Below are positions 16,809 through 26,093 of a DNA stretch of 62,762 nt, in pieces. The DNA comes from Opitutia bacterium (lineage in GTDB: Bacteria > Verrucomicrobiota > Verrucomicrobiia > Opitutales > Opitutaceae): assembly GCA_947461205.1 (NCBI GenBank), contig CANHJG010000010.1, positions 1-62,762 on the forward strand, read 5' to 3'. A program made the translations under genes and the position numbers. Positions within the stretch are counted from its first letter, which is position 1; each line of letters opens with the position of its first letter. Below the pieces are notes generated by a model, which was given only the letters and a program-made list of their open reading frames with translations, had not been told where the DNA came from and did not search any database.

Positions 16809-18581
16809 GTGTTGACCGAATCCTCGCCCCCAGGCAGCGCGAGCAGCGCTGTGCCCGAACTGCTCGGCCGCATGATCGCGGCCCGACAGCTCACGACCAC
16901 GGATGCGCGCGCGTTTCTCGCCCAGCATCCCCCGGCTGACGCGCTCACCGAAGAGCGCGTCCTGCGGTGGCTCGCCCACGAATACGGCGTCGGCTATGCC
17001 GCGCTCGACGAACTCGAGCCGGACAAGCAGGTGCTTTCGCTGTTTCCGGCGCGGCTGCTGCTGCGCGACGAACTCCTGCCGCTGCGGCGCGCCGACAACT
17101 ATATTGAGATCGCGACGAGCCGGCTCTTCGCCACGCAGGGGCTCGACGGACTGAAGGCCCTCACGGGCCTGCGGCTCCGTCCGGTGCTGGCCCCGACCGA
17201 GGTGATTCAGCGCGAAATGAAGAAACGTCTCGGCGTCGGCGCCGATACGATCGACACGCTCGACGACGAGGCCGGTTTGCAGGTCGTCGACGACGAAAAC
17301 GGCACGGACAACAACCTCGACGAGGCCGCGGAGGACGCGTCGATCATCCGCTTTGTCAACCAGGTCCTGAAGGATGCGATCGAGCTGCGCGCGTCCGACG
17401 TCCACCTCGAGCCGTTCGAAGACGAGCTGCGCATCCGCTACCGCATCGACGGTATTTTGCAGGAGGTCCCGGTGCCGGCGCAGATCAAACGGTTCCAGCC
17501 GGCGATCGTGGCGCGCGTGAAGATTCTCAGCCATCTCAACATCGCCGAAAAACGTCTCCCGCAGGACGGCCGCATCAAGGTCCGCATCGAGGACGCCGAG
17601 GTGGATATCCGTGTATCGATCATCCCGATGCTGCACGGCGAAGCGGTGGTCATGCGTCTGCTGCGGCAGAACTCCAAGCTCCGGGGCGCCCGCGACCTCG
17701 GCATGGGCGAACGCGAACTGTCCTGCCTCGAGCGCGTGCTCCAGCTCCCTCACGGGATCGTGCTCGTGACGGGGCCGACCGGCTCCGGCAAGACCTCGAC
17801 CCTTTACACCGCGCTCAACGAAATCAACGACTCCGAGCGCAAGATTATCACCATCGAGGACCCGGTGGAGTATCAGCTCAAGGGCGTTAATCAGATCCAG
17901 GTTTCGGAGAAATCCGGTCTGACGTTCGCCCGCGGCCTGCGCTCGATCCTCCGCCACGACCCCGATGTCGTGCTCATCGGCGAAATCCGCGACCAGGAGA
18001 CGGCGCAGATCGCCGTGCAGGCCTCGCTCACGGGCCACCTGGTTTTCTCCACGCTGCACACCAACGACGCCGCCGGGGCGCTCACGCGGCTCGTCGACAT
18101 GGGCGTTGAGCCGTATCTCGTCGCCTCCTCGCTGGAGGCGGTGCTCGCGCAACGGCTCGTGCGGTTGCTGTGCCCGCATTGCCGGAAGATCGACACGACG
18201 CCGGAGTCGCGCGTCTACCGCACCAAGCTGGGGATTGCGCCCAAGGCGGACGTTTACCGGGCCGTCGGGTGCCGCGAATGCCGCAACACCGGCTACCACG
18301 GCCGCCGGGCGATTTTCGAGTGGATGGATTCGAGCAGCGAAATCCGCTCGCTCATCCTGAAGAACAGCTCGACCGATGCGATCCGCGATTCCGCGCGCCG
18401 CGCCGGCATGAAGACCCTGTCGGAAGACGGGCGGCGCTTGGTGGAGGAGGGGATCACGACGATCGAGGAAGTCTTGAGCGTCACGACCGTGCACGAAATG
18501 GAATCGGACAAGGCGGCCGCCGAGGGCCGCGCGGCCCCGGCCACCGCTGCCCCGGCGGCGTTGCCGCGTTCGTTGATCTGA
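16809..18581 (+). CDS. gspE: Type II secretion ATPase GspE
   Basis: 590 residues from the GTG at 16809 (an adjacent TTG is the alternative). The longer open frame upstream overlaps the previous gene out of frame and is Arg-rich. The N1E domain (residues ~15-150) carries the MIAARQLTTTDARAFLAQHP start. The ATPase core has Walker A GPTGSGKTS (322-330), the Asp box, LRHDPDVVLIGEIRDQETA with Walker B, and the His box. The zinc-binding C-terminal module has CPHC (455-458) and CREC (488-491), separated by the usual 29 residues. The enzyme is the cytoplasmic hexameric motor driving pseudopilus assembly. gspF follows after 13 bp. Confidence 0.96.
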   Translation: MLTESSPPGSASSAVPELLGRMIAARQLTTTDARAFLAQHPPADALTEERVLRWLAHEYGVGYAALDELEPDKQVLSLFPARLLLRDELLPLRRADNYIEIATSRLFATQGLDGLKALTGLRLRPVLAPTEVIQREMKKRLGVGADTIDTLDDEAGLQVVDDENGTDNNLDEAAEDASIIRFVNQVLKDAIELRASDVHLEPFEDELRIRYRIDGILQEVPVPAQIKRFQPAIVARVKILSHLNIAEKRLPQDGRIKVRIEDAEVDIRVSIIPMLHGEAVVMRLLRQNSKLRGARDLGMGERELSCLERVLQLPHGIVLVTGPTGSGKTSTLYTALNEINDSERKIITIEDPVEYQLKGVNQIQVSEKSGLTFARGLRSILRHDPDVVLIGEIRDQETAQIAVQASLTGHLVFSTLHTNDAAGALTRLVDMGVEPYLVASSLEAVLAQRLVRLLCPHCRKIDTTPESRVYRTKLGIAPKADVYRAVGCRECRNTGYHGRRAIFEWMDSSSEIRSLILKNSSTDAIRDSARRAGMKTLSEDGRRLVEEGITTIEEVLSVTTVHEMESDKAAAEGRAAPATAAPAALPRSLI

Positions 18582-18594
18582 GCCGCCCACCGCG

Positions 18595-19869
18595 ATGCCC
18601 CAATTTGCCTACAAGGCCCTGCAGCACGACGGCGTGCTCACCGAAGGTTTCCTCGATGCGAGCAACCGCCATGAGGCGATGCGCCAGGTCGAGGGCCGCG
18701 GACTGAAACCGATCAAGCTCGCCGAATCGGCGTCCGGGCCCGCGAAATCGTCCGCGGCGACTCCTCCCGCGGACCAGGCCGTGGGCGGCGCGCCGGCGGC
18801 GGGTCTCAGCTTCGCGCTCGGCGGGAAGCCGAAGATCACCCCACGGATGCTGGAGAACTTCACGCGCCTGCTGTCCAGCTTGCTGGCGGCGGGCGTGCCG
18901 TTTAGCCGCGCGCTGGTGATTTTGCACCGCGAGTCCGCCGAGCCGGTGGCGAAGCAGAAGTGGAAGGAAATCCACGACCTTGTGATCGACGGCATGTCGC
19001 TCTCGAAGGCGATGGAGCGTTCGCCGGAGACTTTCCCCCGCGTCTACGTGGCGATGGTCGAGGCGGGCGAGGCCGGCGGATTTCTCGACGTGGTGCTGGC
19101 GCAGATCGCCGATTTTCAGGCGCGGGAAAAAGACATCCAGTCGAAGGTCACCGCGGCCCTGATGTATCCCGCCATTTTGCTGTTTCTCGCGATGGGCGTG
19201 CTGGTGTTCCTGATGGTATTTTTCATCCCGCGCTTCCAGCTGGTGTTCGCGGGCTTCAACGCCGAGCTGCCCCTCCTGACCCAGCTGATCATCAACACCA
19301 GCTATGTCATCCGCAGCTACGGCCTGTTCGTGCTCATCGGCCTGGTCGTGGCCGTGGTGTCGCTGAAGAACTGGTTTAAGTCCCCCAAGGGCCGGCGCGC
19401 GTGGGAGGGCTTCGTGCTCCGGGCGTGGATCGTCGGACCCTTGCTCGCGCAATTCGCGATGGCCCGTTTCACTCGCATGCTCGGCACCCTGCTCAGTGCG
19501 GGCGTGCCGCTGATCAGCTCGCTCAACGTCGCCCGCCGCTCCATCGGCAACCAGGTGCTCGTCGATGCGGTGTCGGAGTCGATCGACCGCGTCAAGGAGG
19601 GCAAGCCGCTCGGCAAGAGCCTCGCCAAAAATCGCACCCTTTTCCCCGGGGCCATCGTCGAGATGATCTCCGTCGCCGAGGAAAGCGGCAAGCTCGACGC
19701 CGAGCTCCTCCGCATCGCCAACGTCACCGAAGGCGATCTCGATCGTCAGCTGAAGAGCGCCGTCGCCATGGCGGAGCCGCTCATGCTGTTCCTCATCGCG
19801 GCGCTCATCGGTACGATCTTCATCGGCATGGTCTACCCCATCTTCTCCCTGCAGGATCACATCAAATGA
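18595..19869 (+). CDS. gspF: Type II secretion inner-membrane platform protein GspF
   Basis: 424 residues with two T2SSF domains. The N-terminus MPQFAYKALQHDGVLTEGFL is typical. An Ala/Pro-rich linker (residues ~45-75) precedes the first helical bundle (FTRLLSSLLAAGVPFSRAL). A membrane segment follows (AILLFLAMGVLVFLMVFFIP), with others near residues 236-260 and at the C-terminus (LMLFLIAALIGTIFIGMVYP). The second bundle repeats the motif (FTRMLGTLLSAGVPLISSL). GspF couples the GspE motor to the pseudopilus. Its stop overlaps the gspG start (ATGA). Confidence 0.96.
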   Translation: MPQFAYKALQHDGVLTEGFLDASNRHEAMRQVEGRGLKPIKLAESASGPAKSSAATPPADQAVGGAPAAGLSFALGGKPKITPRMLENFTRLLSSLLAAGVPFSRALVILHRESAEPVAKQKWKEIHDLVIDGMSLSKAMERSPETFPRVYVAMVEAGEAGGFLDVVLAQIADFQAREKDIQSKVTAALMYPAILLFLAMGVLVFLMVFFIPRFQLVFAGFNAELPLLTQLIINTSYVIRSYGLFVLIGLVVAVVSLKNWFKSPKGRRAWEGFVLRAWIVGPLLAQFAMARFTRMLGTLLSAGVPLISSLNVARRSIGNQVLVDAVSESIDRVKEGKPLGKSLAKNRTLFPGAIVEMISVAEESGKLDAELLRIANVTEGDLDRQLKSAVAMAEPLMLFLIAALIGTIFIGMVYPIFSLQDHIK

Positions 19870-20330
19870 TTTTCTCCATGAAACTGAATCCCTCGAAAAA
19901 ACGTTCCCGTGCGTCCGGCCAGCGCGGCTTCACGCTCGTCGAACTCCTCCTGGTGCTCGTCATCCTCGGCATCCTCGCCGCGCTCGTGTTGCCCAAGTTT
20001 ACGGGCCGCACCGAGCAGGCGCGCATCACCGCCGCCCAGACGCAGATCGCGACGTTCGGCACCGCGCTCGACGCCTACGAAGTCGACACCGGCAGCTACC
20101 CGCGCGGCCAGGACGGTTTGAACCAGCTCATCGCGCAGCCCGCCGACGTCACCGGTTGGCGCGGGCCTTATCTAAAGAGCGACATCCCGCTCGATCCGTG
20201 GGGCCACGGGTACGTCTACGAATTCCCCGGCAAGGTCAACGCCAGCGGCTACGACATCCGCTCCCTGGGCCCCGACGGTCAGGCGAACACTCAGGACGAC
20301 GTGGTGAATGCTTCCATCTCGGCAAAGTAA
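19866..20330 (+). CDS. gspG: Major pseudopilin GspG
   Basis: 154 residues. The prepilin leader ends RGFTLVELLLVLVILGILAA, with Gly before the methylated Phe and Glu at position 5. The globular domain keeps the GspG hallmarks YPRGQDGLNQLI, WRGPYLKSDIPLDPWG and the calcium loop region SLGPDGQANTQDD. It forms the body of the pseudopilus after cleavage by a prepilin peptidase, which is not encoded here. Start at 19866 overlaps the gspF stop by four bases; a second ATG at 19878 is equally possible. Confidence 0.96.
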   Translation: MIFSMKLNPSKKRSRASGQRGFTLVELLLVLVILGILAALVLPKFTGRTEQARITAAQTQIATFGTALDAYEVDTGSYPRGQDGLNQLIAQPADVTGWRGPYLKSDIPLDPWGHGYVYEFPGKVNASGYDIRSLGPDGQANTQDDVVNASISAK

Positions 20331-20865
20331 CCCGGCCCGCGCCCGCCGCCGTGCCTTCACGCTGATTGAACTGATCTTCGTGATGGTGCTGCTGGCGATC
20401 GGCGCGGCCATGGTGGCCCCGAGCATGGCCTCGTTCTACCGCGGCCGCCTGCTCAGCTCGGAGGCGAAACGCGTGCTCGCGCTCGTGCATTACGGCCAGA
20501 GCCGCGCCATCGCCGAGGGCGTGCCCGTGCTGCTTTGGATCAATGCCAAAGATTCCACCTACGGCCTGCGCGTGCCCACGACCGAAGCCGCCAGCGACCA
20601 GCACGCGACCAGCTTCTCGGCCGACCCGACGATCAAACTCGACACCCCGGCGACCGACACGCCGGCCGTCTCCGAGCAGGACGACGAGAAACTCGGCCTC
20701 ACGGACGGACTGCCCGTGATTCGTTTCACGCCCGACGGGTTTTACGACGAGTCGAGCGTGCGCAAAATCATCCTCCGGCAGGGCGAGGGCAACGAAAACG
20801 CCCTCGAAGTCGTCCAGACCGCCAATCGGCTCGGTTATGAAATCCGCCCCGCCACCGCGAACTGA
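20308..20865 (+). CDS. gspH: Minor pseudopilin GspH
   Basis: 185 residues. The type IV prepilin-like N-terminus RRAFTLIELIFVMVLLAIGA is followed by the GspH-type region SSEAKRVLALVHYGQSRAIA, which fits the family pattern of long helix then beta domain. The C-terminal part contains LPVIRFTPDGFYDESSVRKI, the strand-rich segment that in GspH proteins precedes the end. The start overlaps gspG by 23 bp and the end overlaps gspI by 29 bp, so translation is coupled. Confidence 0.9.
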   Translation: MLPSRQSNPARARRRAFTLIELIFVMVLLAIGAAMVAPSMASFYRGRLLSSEAKRVLALVHYGQSRAIAEGVPVLLWINAKDSTYGLRVPTTEAASDQHATSFSADPTIKLDTPATDTPAVSEQDDEKLGLTDGLPVIRFTPDGFYDESSVRKIILRQGEGNENALEVVQTANRLGYEIRPATAN

Positions 20866-21271
20866 GCCCACGCGCCGGAGCCGTCGCGCCTTCACCCTCA
20901 TCGAGGTGTTGGCGGCGCTTTTGCTCATGGCGATCGTCATTCCCGTCGCGATGCAGGGCATGAGCATCGCGAGCCGGGCGGGCCTGCTCGGTCAACGCAA
21001 GGCCGCCGCCATGCGCGTCGCCGAGCGCCTGATCAACGAACTCATTGTCACAGGCGAAATGAACCAATCCACGTCGAGCGGCACCCTCGCCGACGGCGAC
21101 GCGAGTTATCCCTGGACGATGCAGTCGGAGCCATGGACCGAAGACGCGATGACGCAGGTGACGGTGAAGGTGACCTTCTCCATCCAGGGCAACAGCTACG
21201 ACGTGAGCGCGAGCACGCTCTTTGACCCAATCGCCGGTGCGGCCGCGGCCGCCAGTCCGCTCGCCCTGTGA
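20837..21271 (+). CDS. gspI: Minor pseudopilin GspI
   Basis: 144 residues. The prepilin sequence RRAFTLIEVLAALLLMAIVI fits GspI, as do GLLGQRKAAAMRVAERLINE and the short beta domain (VTVKVTFSIQGNSYDVSAST). Part of the GspI-J-K tip complex of the pseudopilus. Its TGA shares one base with the ATG of gspJ. Confidence 0.9.
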   Translation: MKSAPPPRTEPTRRSRRAFTLIEVLAALLLMAIVIPVAMQGMSIASRAGLLGQRKAAAMRVAERLINELIVTGEMNQSTSSGTLADGDASYPWTMQSEPWTEDAMTQVTVKVTFSIQGNSYDVSASTLFDPIAGAAAAASPLAL

Positions 21272-21996
21272 TGAACCGCCGGCGCCCCTCCCATCGCTCG
21301 ACCCGCGGCTTCACGCTGCTGGAGTTGCTCATCGCCACGGCGGTGGCGGCGATTGTATTGCTCGCGATTAACGCGACGTTTTTTGGCGCGCTCCGCCTGC
21401 ACAACACGACCCACGAGAAAATCGACGGCGATCTCATGGAGCAACGTGCGCTCGGGATCGTGCGCCGCGACCTCGCCGGCCTCATGCTGCCGAGCGGCGG
21501 CAACGGCCCGGTGTTGGCCGGGGCCCTCCAGACCACTGAGTTTTCCTCCTCGCCCAACGATCCCGCCGGGGATCGCGTGAGCGCCGATTTCTTCACCAAC
21601 TCGGGCCGGATCGACGGGTGGAATCCCTTTTCCGAAGTGCAGAAGGTCGCCTATTTCCTGGCTCCGGCGACGGATGGCTCCAACCGCAAGGCGCTCGTCC
21701 GCGCGATCACGCGCAATCTCCTCCCGGTGCAGGAGACCGGCCCCGATGAACAGCAGATTTTGCTCTCGGGGGTCGCCTCGGCCGAGATCGAGTTTTTCGA
21801 CGGCACCGACTGGATTGCCGACTGGGATTCCACCGTCACCTCCACGCTGCCCACCGCGATCAAGTTCCGCCTCGTGATGGCGCGCCCCGGCAGCGCCGTG
21901 GACACCGGCGGCCCCATCGAACTCGTCGTGCCGGTCTTCGCCACCACGACGACGAGCCAGACCGACGCCGCCGCGGCGGCAGGAGGGCTCGAATGA
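21271..21996 (+). CDS. gspJ: Minor pseudopilin GspJ
   Basis: 241 residues from the ATG at 21271, which overlaps the gspI stop (TGATG). A GTG one codon earlier is the alternative. Leader TRGFTLLELLIATAVAAIVL is followed by the GspJ-like ALGIVRRDLAGLMLP and, near the end, IKFRLVMARPGSAVDTGGPI, FATTTT. Contributes to the pseudopilus tip. The final four bases overlap gspK. Confidence 0.9.
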   Translation: MNRRRPSHRSTRGFTLLELLIATAVAAIVLLAINATFFGALRLHNTTHEKIDGDLMEQRALGIVRRDLAGLMLPSGGNGPVLAGALQTTEFSSSPNDPAGDRVSADFFTNSGRIDGWNPFSEVQKVAYFLAPATDGSNRKALVRAITRNLLPVQETGPDEQQILLSGVASAEIEFFDGTDWIADWDSTVTSTLPTAIKFRLVMARPGSAVDTGGPIELVVPVFATTTTSQTDAAAAAGGLE

Positions 21997-23468
21997 TTCC
22001 GCCCACCTCCAGCTCCCCGTTGTCGCGCGGCCGCTCGCGGCGCGGCTCGGTGCTGATCATCGTCATGTGGACGTGTCTCGGCCTCGTGGCGCTCACCCTC
22101 TATTTCGCGAACTCGATGAGTTCGGAACTGCGTGCCGCCGACAATCGCGTCACCGAGGTCGAATCGCGCCAGGCCGTCGCCGGCGGCATTCGTTACGCCG
22201 GCTACGTTCTCGCCAATTTCGCCGCCAACGGTGCCGTGCCCAACCTCGCCGACTACAAATCCGAGGCGCTGCCGGTCGGCGAAGCGCAGTTTTGGCTGAT
22301 CGGGCGGGACAACAGCCAGACGCCCACGACCGAGCCCGTCTTCGGCCTCATCGACGAGGCCTCGAAGCTCAATCTCAACACGGCCACCCGCGCGATGCTG
22401 ACGGAACTGCCGGGCATGACCCCGGATCTCGTCGAGGCGATCATCAGCTGGCGGCGCGCGGCGAACGCGCAGGCCGCCGGCGGCGATCCGGCCGAGACGG
22501 GCGGCGGCTCCGATAACGTGTATGCCCGGCTCGATCCGCCCCGCCTGAACAAAGGCGGTCCGTTCGAGTCGGTCGACGAACTCCGGCTCGTCGACGGCGC
22601 CACGTTGGACATTTTGCTCGGCGAAGACACCAACCGCAACGGCGCCCGCGATGCCAACGAGGACGATGGCGATGCCTCCGCCCCGCGCGACAATCAGGAC
22701 GGCCAGCTGCTGGCCGGCCTCCTCGAATACGTCACCGTCTACAGCCGCCAGCCTAACACCCGCGCCGACGGCACGCGGCGCGTCAATGTCACGAATGGCA
22801 ACGGGCAAAACCGCCAGCAACTCATCCAGCTGCTGCTCTCGAAAAACATCGAGCAGCAGCGCGTCGCCGCGATCGTCAACAACGCCTTTGGCCCCGCCAC
22901 GGCGCCCGGCGGTCCGGGCGGTGGCGTTTTTCCGGGCGGCCGCGGCGGTCCCGGCGGCGGGCAGGGCGGGCAGCCGGCCCGGCCGGACCTGACGAGCGTC
23001 GCTGAGTTCATGGTCGCCAGCCAGATGACGGCCGAAGAATTTGGGCTGATTCACGCCGACATCACGACGGCCACGGGCGCGACGCAGCAGGGCCTGATCA
23101 ACGTCAACACCGCGAGCGAAGCGGTGCTTGCCTGCATCCCCGGCATCGGGCTCGACAACGCCGCGACGCTCGCCGCCTACCGGGTGGCCCATCCGGACGG
23201 GCTCACCTCGTTCGCTTGGCTCACGCAAGTGTTGCCGCCCGCGGCGATCCGCCAGGCCGGGCGCTACCTCACCGATCAGTCCTACCAGTTTACGGCCGAT
23301 GTGGCGGCGGTGGGGCGGTTCGGCCGTGGCTATTGCCGCGAGAAGGTTATTTTCGACACCCGAACCGGCACCCCGCGGATCATTTACCATCAGGATCTCA
23401 GTGCCTCCGGCTGGGCGCTCGGTGCCCAGGTCCGGCAAACCTTTAAAGGAACGAATAATTCATCGTGA
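21993..23468 (+). CDS. gspK: Tip pseudopilin GspK with glycine-rich insert
   Basis: 491 residues, longer than the usual ~330. The N-terminal helix RRGSVLIIVMWTCLGLVALT replaces the canonical GFTLxE with GSVLIIVMW, as is normal for GspK, which lacks Glu5. Two helix-hairpin-helix-like SAM segments appear (LNLNTATRAMLTELPGMTPD and INVNTASEAVLACIPGIGLD). Between them lies a Gly-rich linker (residues ~303-330, GGPGGGVFPGGRGGPGGG). It caps the pseudopilus. Overlaps gspL by GTGA. Confidence 0.92.
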   Translation: MIPPTSSSPLSRGRSRRGSVLIIVMWTCLGLVALTLYFANSMSSELRAADNRVTEVESRQAVAGGIRYAGYVLANFAANGAVPNLADYKSEALPVGEAQFWLIGRDNSQTPTTEPVFGLIDEASKLNLNTATRAMLTELPGMTPDLVEAIISWRRAANAQAAGGDPAETGGGSDNVYARLDPPRLNKGGPFESVDELRLVDGATLDILLGEDTNRNGARDANEDDGDASAPRDNQDGQLLAGLLEYVTVYSRQPNTRADGTRRVNVTNGNGQNRQQLIQLLLSKNIEQQRVAAIVNNAFGPATAPGGPGGGVFPGGRGGPGGGQGGQPARPDLTSVAEFMVASQMTAEEFGLIHADITTATGATQQGLINVNTASEAVLACIPGIGLDNAATLAAYRVAHPDGLTSFAWLTQVLPPAAIRQAGRYLTDQSYQFTADVAAVGRFGRGYCREKVIFDTRTGTPRIIYHQDLSASGWALGAQVRQTFKGTNNSS

Positions 23469-24880
23469 TCACGAAACGGAAAACCAAGAAACGACTGGCC
23501 TCAGTCCTCGGGCTGGCTTTTGCCGACGGCCATCTGCGGGCGTGCCAAGTCTCGCGCGCCAAAGGCGCCAATGAGGTTGTCAAGGCCGCGTCCGCCGCCC
23601 TGACGCTCGACCTCCTGCATCCGGAGTCCGAGCTGGTGGGCCGCGAGATCCGGAACCATCTCGACGCCGCCGGTATCCGCGAGCGCCACTGTGTGGTCGC
23701 GCTCCCGGCCGGTTGGATCATGAGCCAGCACACGACCGTGCCGGCGCTTTCGCCGGAGGATGCCGTCAGCTTTCTCCAGATCGAAGCCGAGAAAGGATTC
23801 CCCTGCGATCCCGCGCAGTTGCAGATCGCGCGGTCGTTTCACCGCTCCGCCGGAGTCGCCTATGTGACCCAGCTCGCGGTGCGCAAAGAGCAGCTCGAGC
23901 AGTTGGCGACGGTGGTTAAAGCCGCCGGCCTGAAGTCGGTCAGTTTCTCGCTCGGCCTCGCGGCGCTGCCCGGGGTGATCGCTCCCGCCGGCCAAGGCCG
24001 CATCACGGTCGCCGTCGAACCGAAGGGCGCGACGCTTCTGATTTCTGCCGGCGGTGGCATCGCGGCGCTGCGCACGTGCGAGGCCGCCGTCGAATCCGAG
24101 GTCGGTGAGCAGGTGGTGAACGGCAACGCGGTCGCCCGCGAGCTGCGCATCACCTTCGAACAGGTGCCGGCCGATTTGCGGGCGGACCTCCGGCAACTCG
24201 CCCTCTGCGGCGACGAGACGATGTGCCGCCAGCTGGCCGAGAAACTCGCCGAGTGGGCCGGGGCGGAAGGGGTGGCCGTCACGCGCAGCCTCGCGACGCA
24301 GCAGCCGATTTCCGATCAGATCGCCGAGCAAGTCGCGTCCCGTTGGCTCGCGGCCGAGGGCCCGGATCTGGAGTTTCTCCCGCCGCATCCCGGGCGCTGG
24401 GCCAAAATGGTGGCCCGCTACAATTCGAAACGCCTCGCGACGGCGGGATTCGCGGTCGGCGGCGCCGCCGTGCTGGCGGTGGGCTTTTTCGCCTGGCAGG
24501 AGTTTCGCCGTTGGTCGCTCCGCGCCGAGTGGGAAGCGATGGCAGTCGAGGTGAAGGCCCTCGATGTCGTGCAGGACCGCATCCGGGAATTCCGGCCGTG
24601 GTATGACGAATCGTTTCGCAACCTCACGATCCTCAGCCGCGTGACCGAGTGCTTCCCGGACAACGGCAGCGTGACGGCGCGGTCGGTGGAAATCCACGGG
24701 ATTACCGCCCAGACCGTCAGCATCAGCGGCACGGCCCGGGACAATGCCTCCCTCCTGCGCACCCTCGACCAACTGCGGAAGGTGCAGGAAGTCCAAGCGG
24801 TGAAAGTGGAACAGATTCGCGGCAAGGTGCCCGCGCAGTTTACGTTTACGTTTCGTTGGAAAGGAAACACCGGCTCATGA
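23465..24880 (+). CDS. gspL: Type II secretion protein GspL (PilM/PilN-like)
   Basis: 471 residues starting at a GTG that overlaps the gspK stop. The cytoplasmic part (residues ~12-310) has the actin-like fold pattern of PilM/GspL (LGLAFADGHLRACQVSRAKG; LPAGWIMSQHTTVPALSPED). A single membrane helix (residues ~324-345, TAGFAVGGAAVLAVGFFAWQ) is followed by a periplasmic PilN-like ferredoxin-fold domain (GTARDNASLLRTLDQLRKVQ). It links GspE to GspM and GspC at the inner membrane. The sequence resembles the PilM-PilN type more than proteobacterial GspL. Confidence 0.88.
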   Translation: MITKRKTKKRLASVLGLAFADGHLRACQVSRAKGANEVVKAASAALTLDLLHPESELVGREIRNHLDAAGIRERHCVVALPAGWIMSQHTTVPALSPEDAVSFLQIEAEKGFPCDPAQLQIARSFHRSAGVAYVTQLAVRKEQLEQLATVVKAAGLKSVSFSLGLAALPGVIAPAGQGRITVAVEPKGATLLISAGGGIAALRTCEAAVESEVGEQVVNGNAVARELRITFEQVPADLRADLRQLALCGDETMCRQLAEKLAEWAGAEGVAVTRSLATQQPISDQIAEQVASRWLAAEGPDLEFLPPHPGRWAKMVARYNSKRLATAGFAVGGAAVLAVGFFAWQEFRRWSLRAEWEAMAVEVKALDVVQDRIREFRPWYDESFRNLTILSRVTECFPDNGSVTARSVEIHGITAQTVSISGTARDNASLLRTLDQLRKVQEVQAVKVEQIRGKVPAQFTFTFRWKGNTGS

Positions 24881-25422
24881 ATTTCAATCCGCAAAACCGC
24901 CAGAAGGTGCTCCTGATCGCCACGGCCGCCGCCATCGCGCTCTACGTGCTCGACGCCGTCCTCATCACGCCTCTCACCAAAACGTGGCAGACGCACGCCG
25001 CCGAAATCGTGAAGCTTAAGAAAGACGTGGCGCGGGGCCGCGGCCTCATCGAACGCGGTCCGCAGACCCAGCGGAAATGGACCGAGATGCAGGCCGGCGC
25101 GCTCCCTAAGGACGCCGCGCAGGCCGAACAGGATCTGATCTCGGCCTTCGATCGCTGGGGGCGCGACAACCGGATCGAACTCGGTTCGATCAAACCGCAG
25201 TGGAAACGCGGCACGGACCGCTCCTCGACCCTGGAGTGCCGCGTCGATGCCACCGGGACCCTCGCCACGCTCAGCCGTTTTCTCTACGAACTCGAAAAGT
25301 CCCCCATCGCACTGCGCGTCGACTCGGTCGAACTCACGGCGCGCGACGAAGGCGGTAACAAGCTCACCCTTGGTCTCATCGTCAGCGGCCTCCGGATGGC
25401 CCCGTTGGAGGGCAGACTATGA
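24877..25422 (+). CDS. gspM: Type II secretion protein GspM (PilO-like)
   Basis: 181 residues. One N-terminal membrane helix (VLLIATAAAIALYVLDAVLI) is followed by a coiled-coil (AEIVKLKKDVARGRGLIERG) and a ferredoxin-like domain (TLSRFLYELEKSPIALRVDS), as in PilO/GspM. Its partner is GspL. It overlaps gspL and gspC by four bases at both ends. Confidence 0.85.
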   Translation: MNFNPQNRQKVLLIATAAAIALYVLDAVLITPLTKTWQTHAAEIVKLKKDVARGRGLIERGPQTQRKWTEMQAGALPKDAAQAEQDLISAFDRWGRDNRIELGSIKPQWKRGTDRSSTLECRVDATGTLATLSRFLYELEKSPIALRVDSVELTARDEGGNKLTLGLIVSGLRMAPLEGRL

Positions 25423-26093
25423 ACCCGCGTTATTTTCCCCTCCTGGTTGCCCTCGCGGTCGCGGTCGACTCGGCCGTCGCGGCCGACGCGCCGAAGGTTT
25501 CCCCCTCGTCGGTCGTCGAGTCCGCCAAGCCGGCGCCGAAGCCGGCCGCCAAGTCCACCCCGAAGCCTTCGTCCTCCGGGAAATCGTCCGAGCGCCCGAA
25601 GGTCGTCGCACCCGCCGGCCCGGCCTTCGAGACCTACCGGCTGATCGGGGACCGCAATATCTTTAACCCGAATCGCGTCGGGCGTAGCCGGTCGGCGGAT
25701 ACGCCATCGCCTCGCACCGAGGTCATCGCGTTTGTCGGCACGATGCAGTATGAAAAAGGCCTCTTCGCCTTTTTCGACAGTCCGGATACCGCCTACCGCC
25801 AGGCCCTCAATGCAGGCGGCGCGCTCGGGAAATTCACGGTCAAAAGCATCGCCGCCGACAGCGTCGAACTCGAACGCGACGCCAAGGCCCTCACCCTGAA
25901 AATGGGCCAGCAACTGCGCCGGCCCGAAGGCGGCGACTGGTCCGTGATCGGGGTCGAAATCGTGCGCAGCGAGGCGCGCGCGGCCGAAGCTGCGGCCAAT
26001 CCCGGCCCCGGCGCCCCGCTCGCCATTCCGGCCGATGCTTCCGATGCGCTCCGCCGCCTGATGGAGAAACGCCAACAACAATTGAAACAATGA
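25419..26093 (+). CDS. gspC: GspC/PilP-like periplasmic linker protein
   Basis: 224 residues. Instead of an inner-membrane anchor the N-terminus looks like a cleavable signal (LLVALAVAVDSAVAADAPK). A long Pro/Lys/Ser linker (residues ~25-65) leads to the HR-type domain: YRLIGDRNIFNPNRVGRSRS is the GspC/PilP hallmark (RNIFxP). The beta strands VIAFVGTMQYEKGLFAFFDS and ALTLKMGQQLRR follow. It would bridge the inner-membrane platform to the N0 domain of the secretin. Located between gspM and the secretin halves, with four-base overlaps. No lipobox is present, unlike PilP. Confidence 0.82.
   Translation: MNPRYFPLLVALAVAVDSAVAADAPKVSPSSVVESAKPAPKPAAKSTPKPSSSGKSSERPKVVAPAGPAFETYRLIGDRNIFNPNRVGRSRSADTPSPRTEVIAFVGTMQYEKGLFAFFDSPDTAYRQALNAGGALGKFTVKSIAADSVELERDAKALTLKMGQQLRRPEGGDWSVIGVEIVRSEARAAEAAANPGPGAPLAIPADASDALRRLMEKRQQQLKQ

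Noticed and set aside
16392-18590. 732-codon minus-strand open frame
   Set aside because: Shadow of gspE; no signal or domain, while gspE is unmistakable on the other strand.
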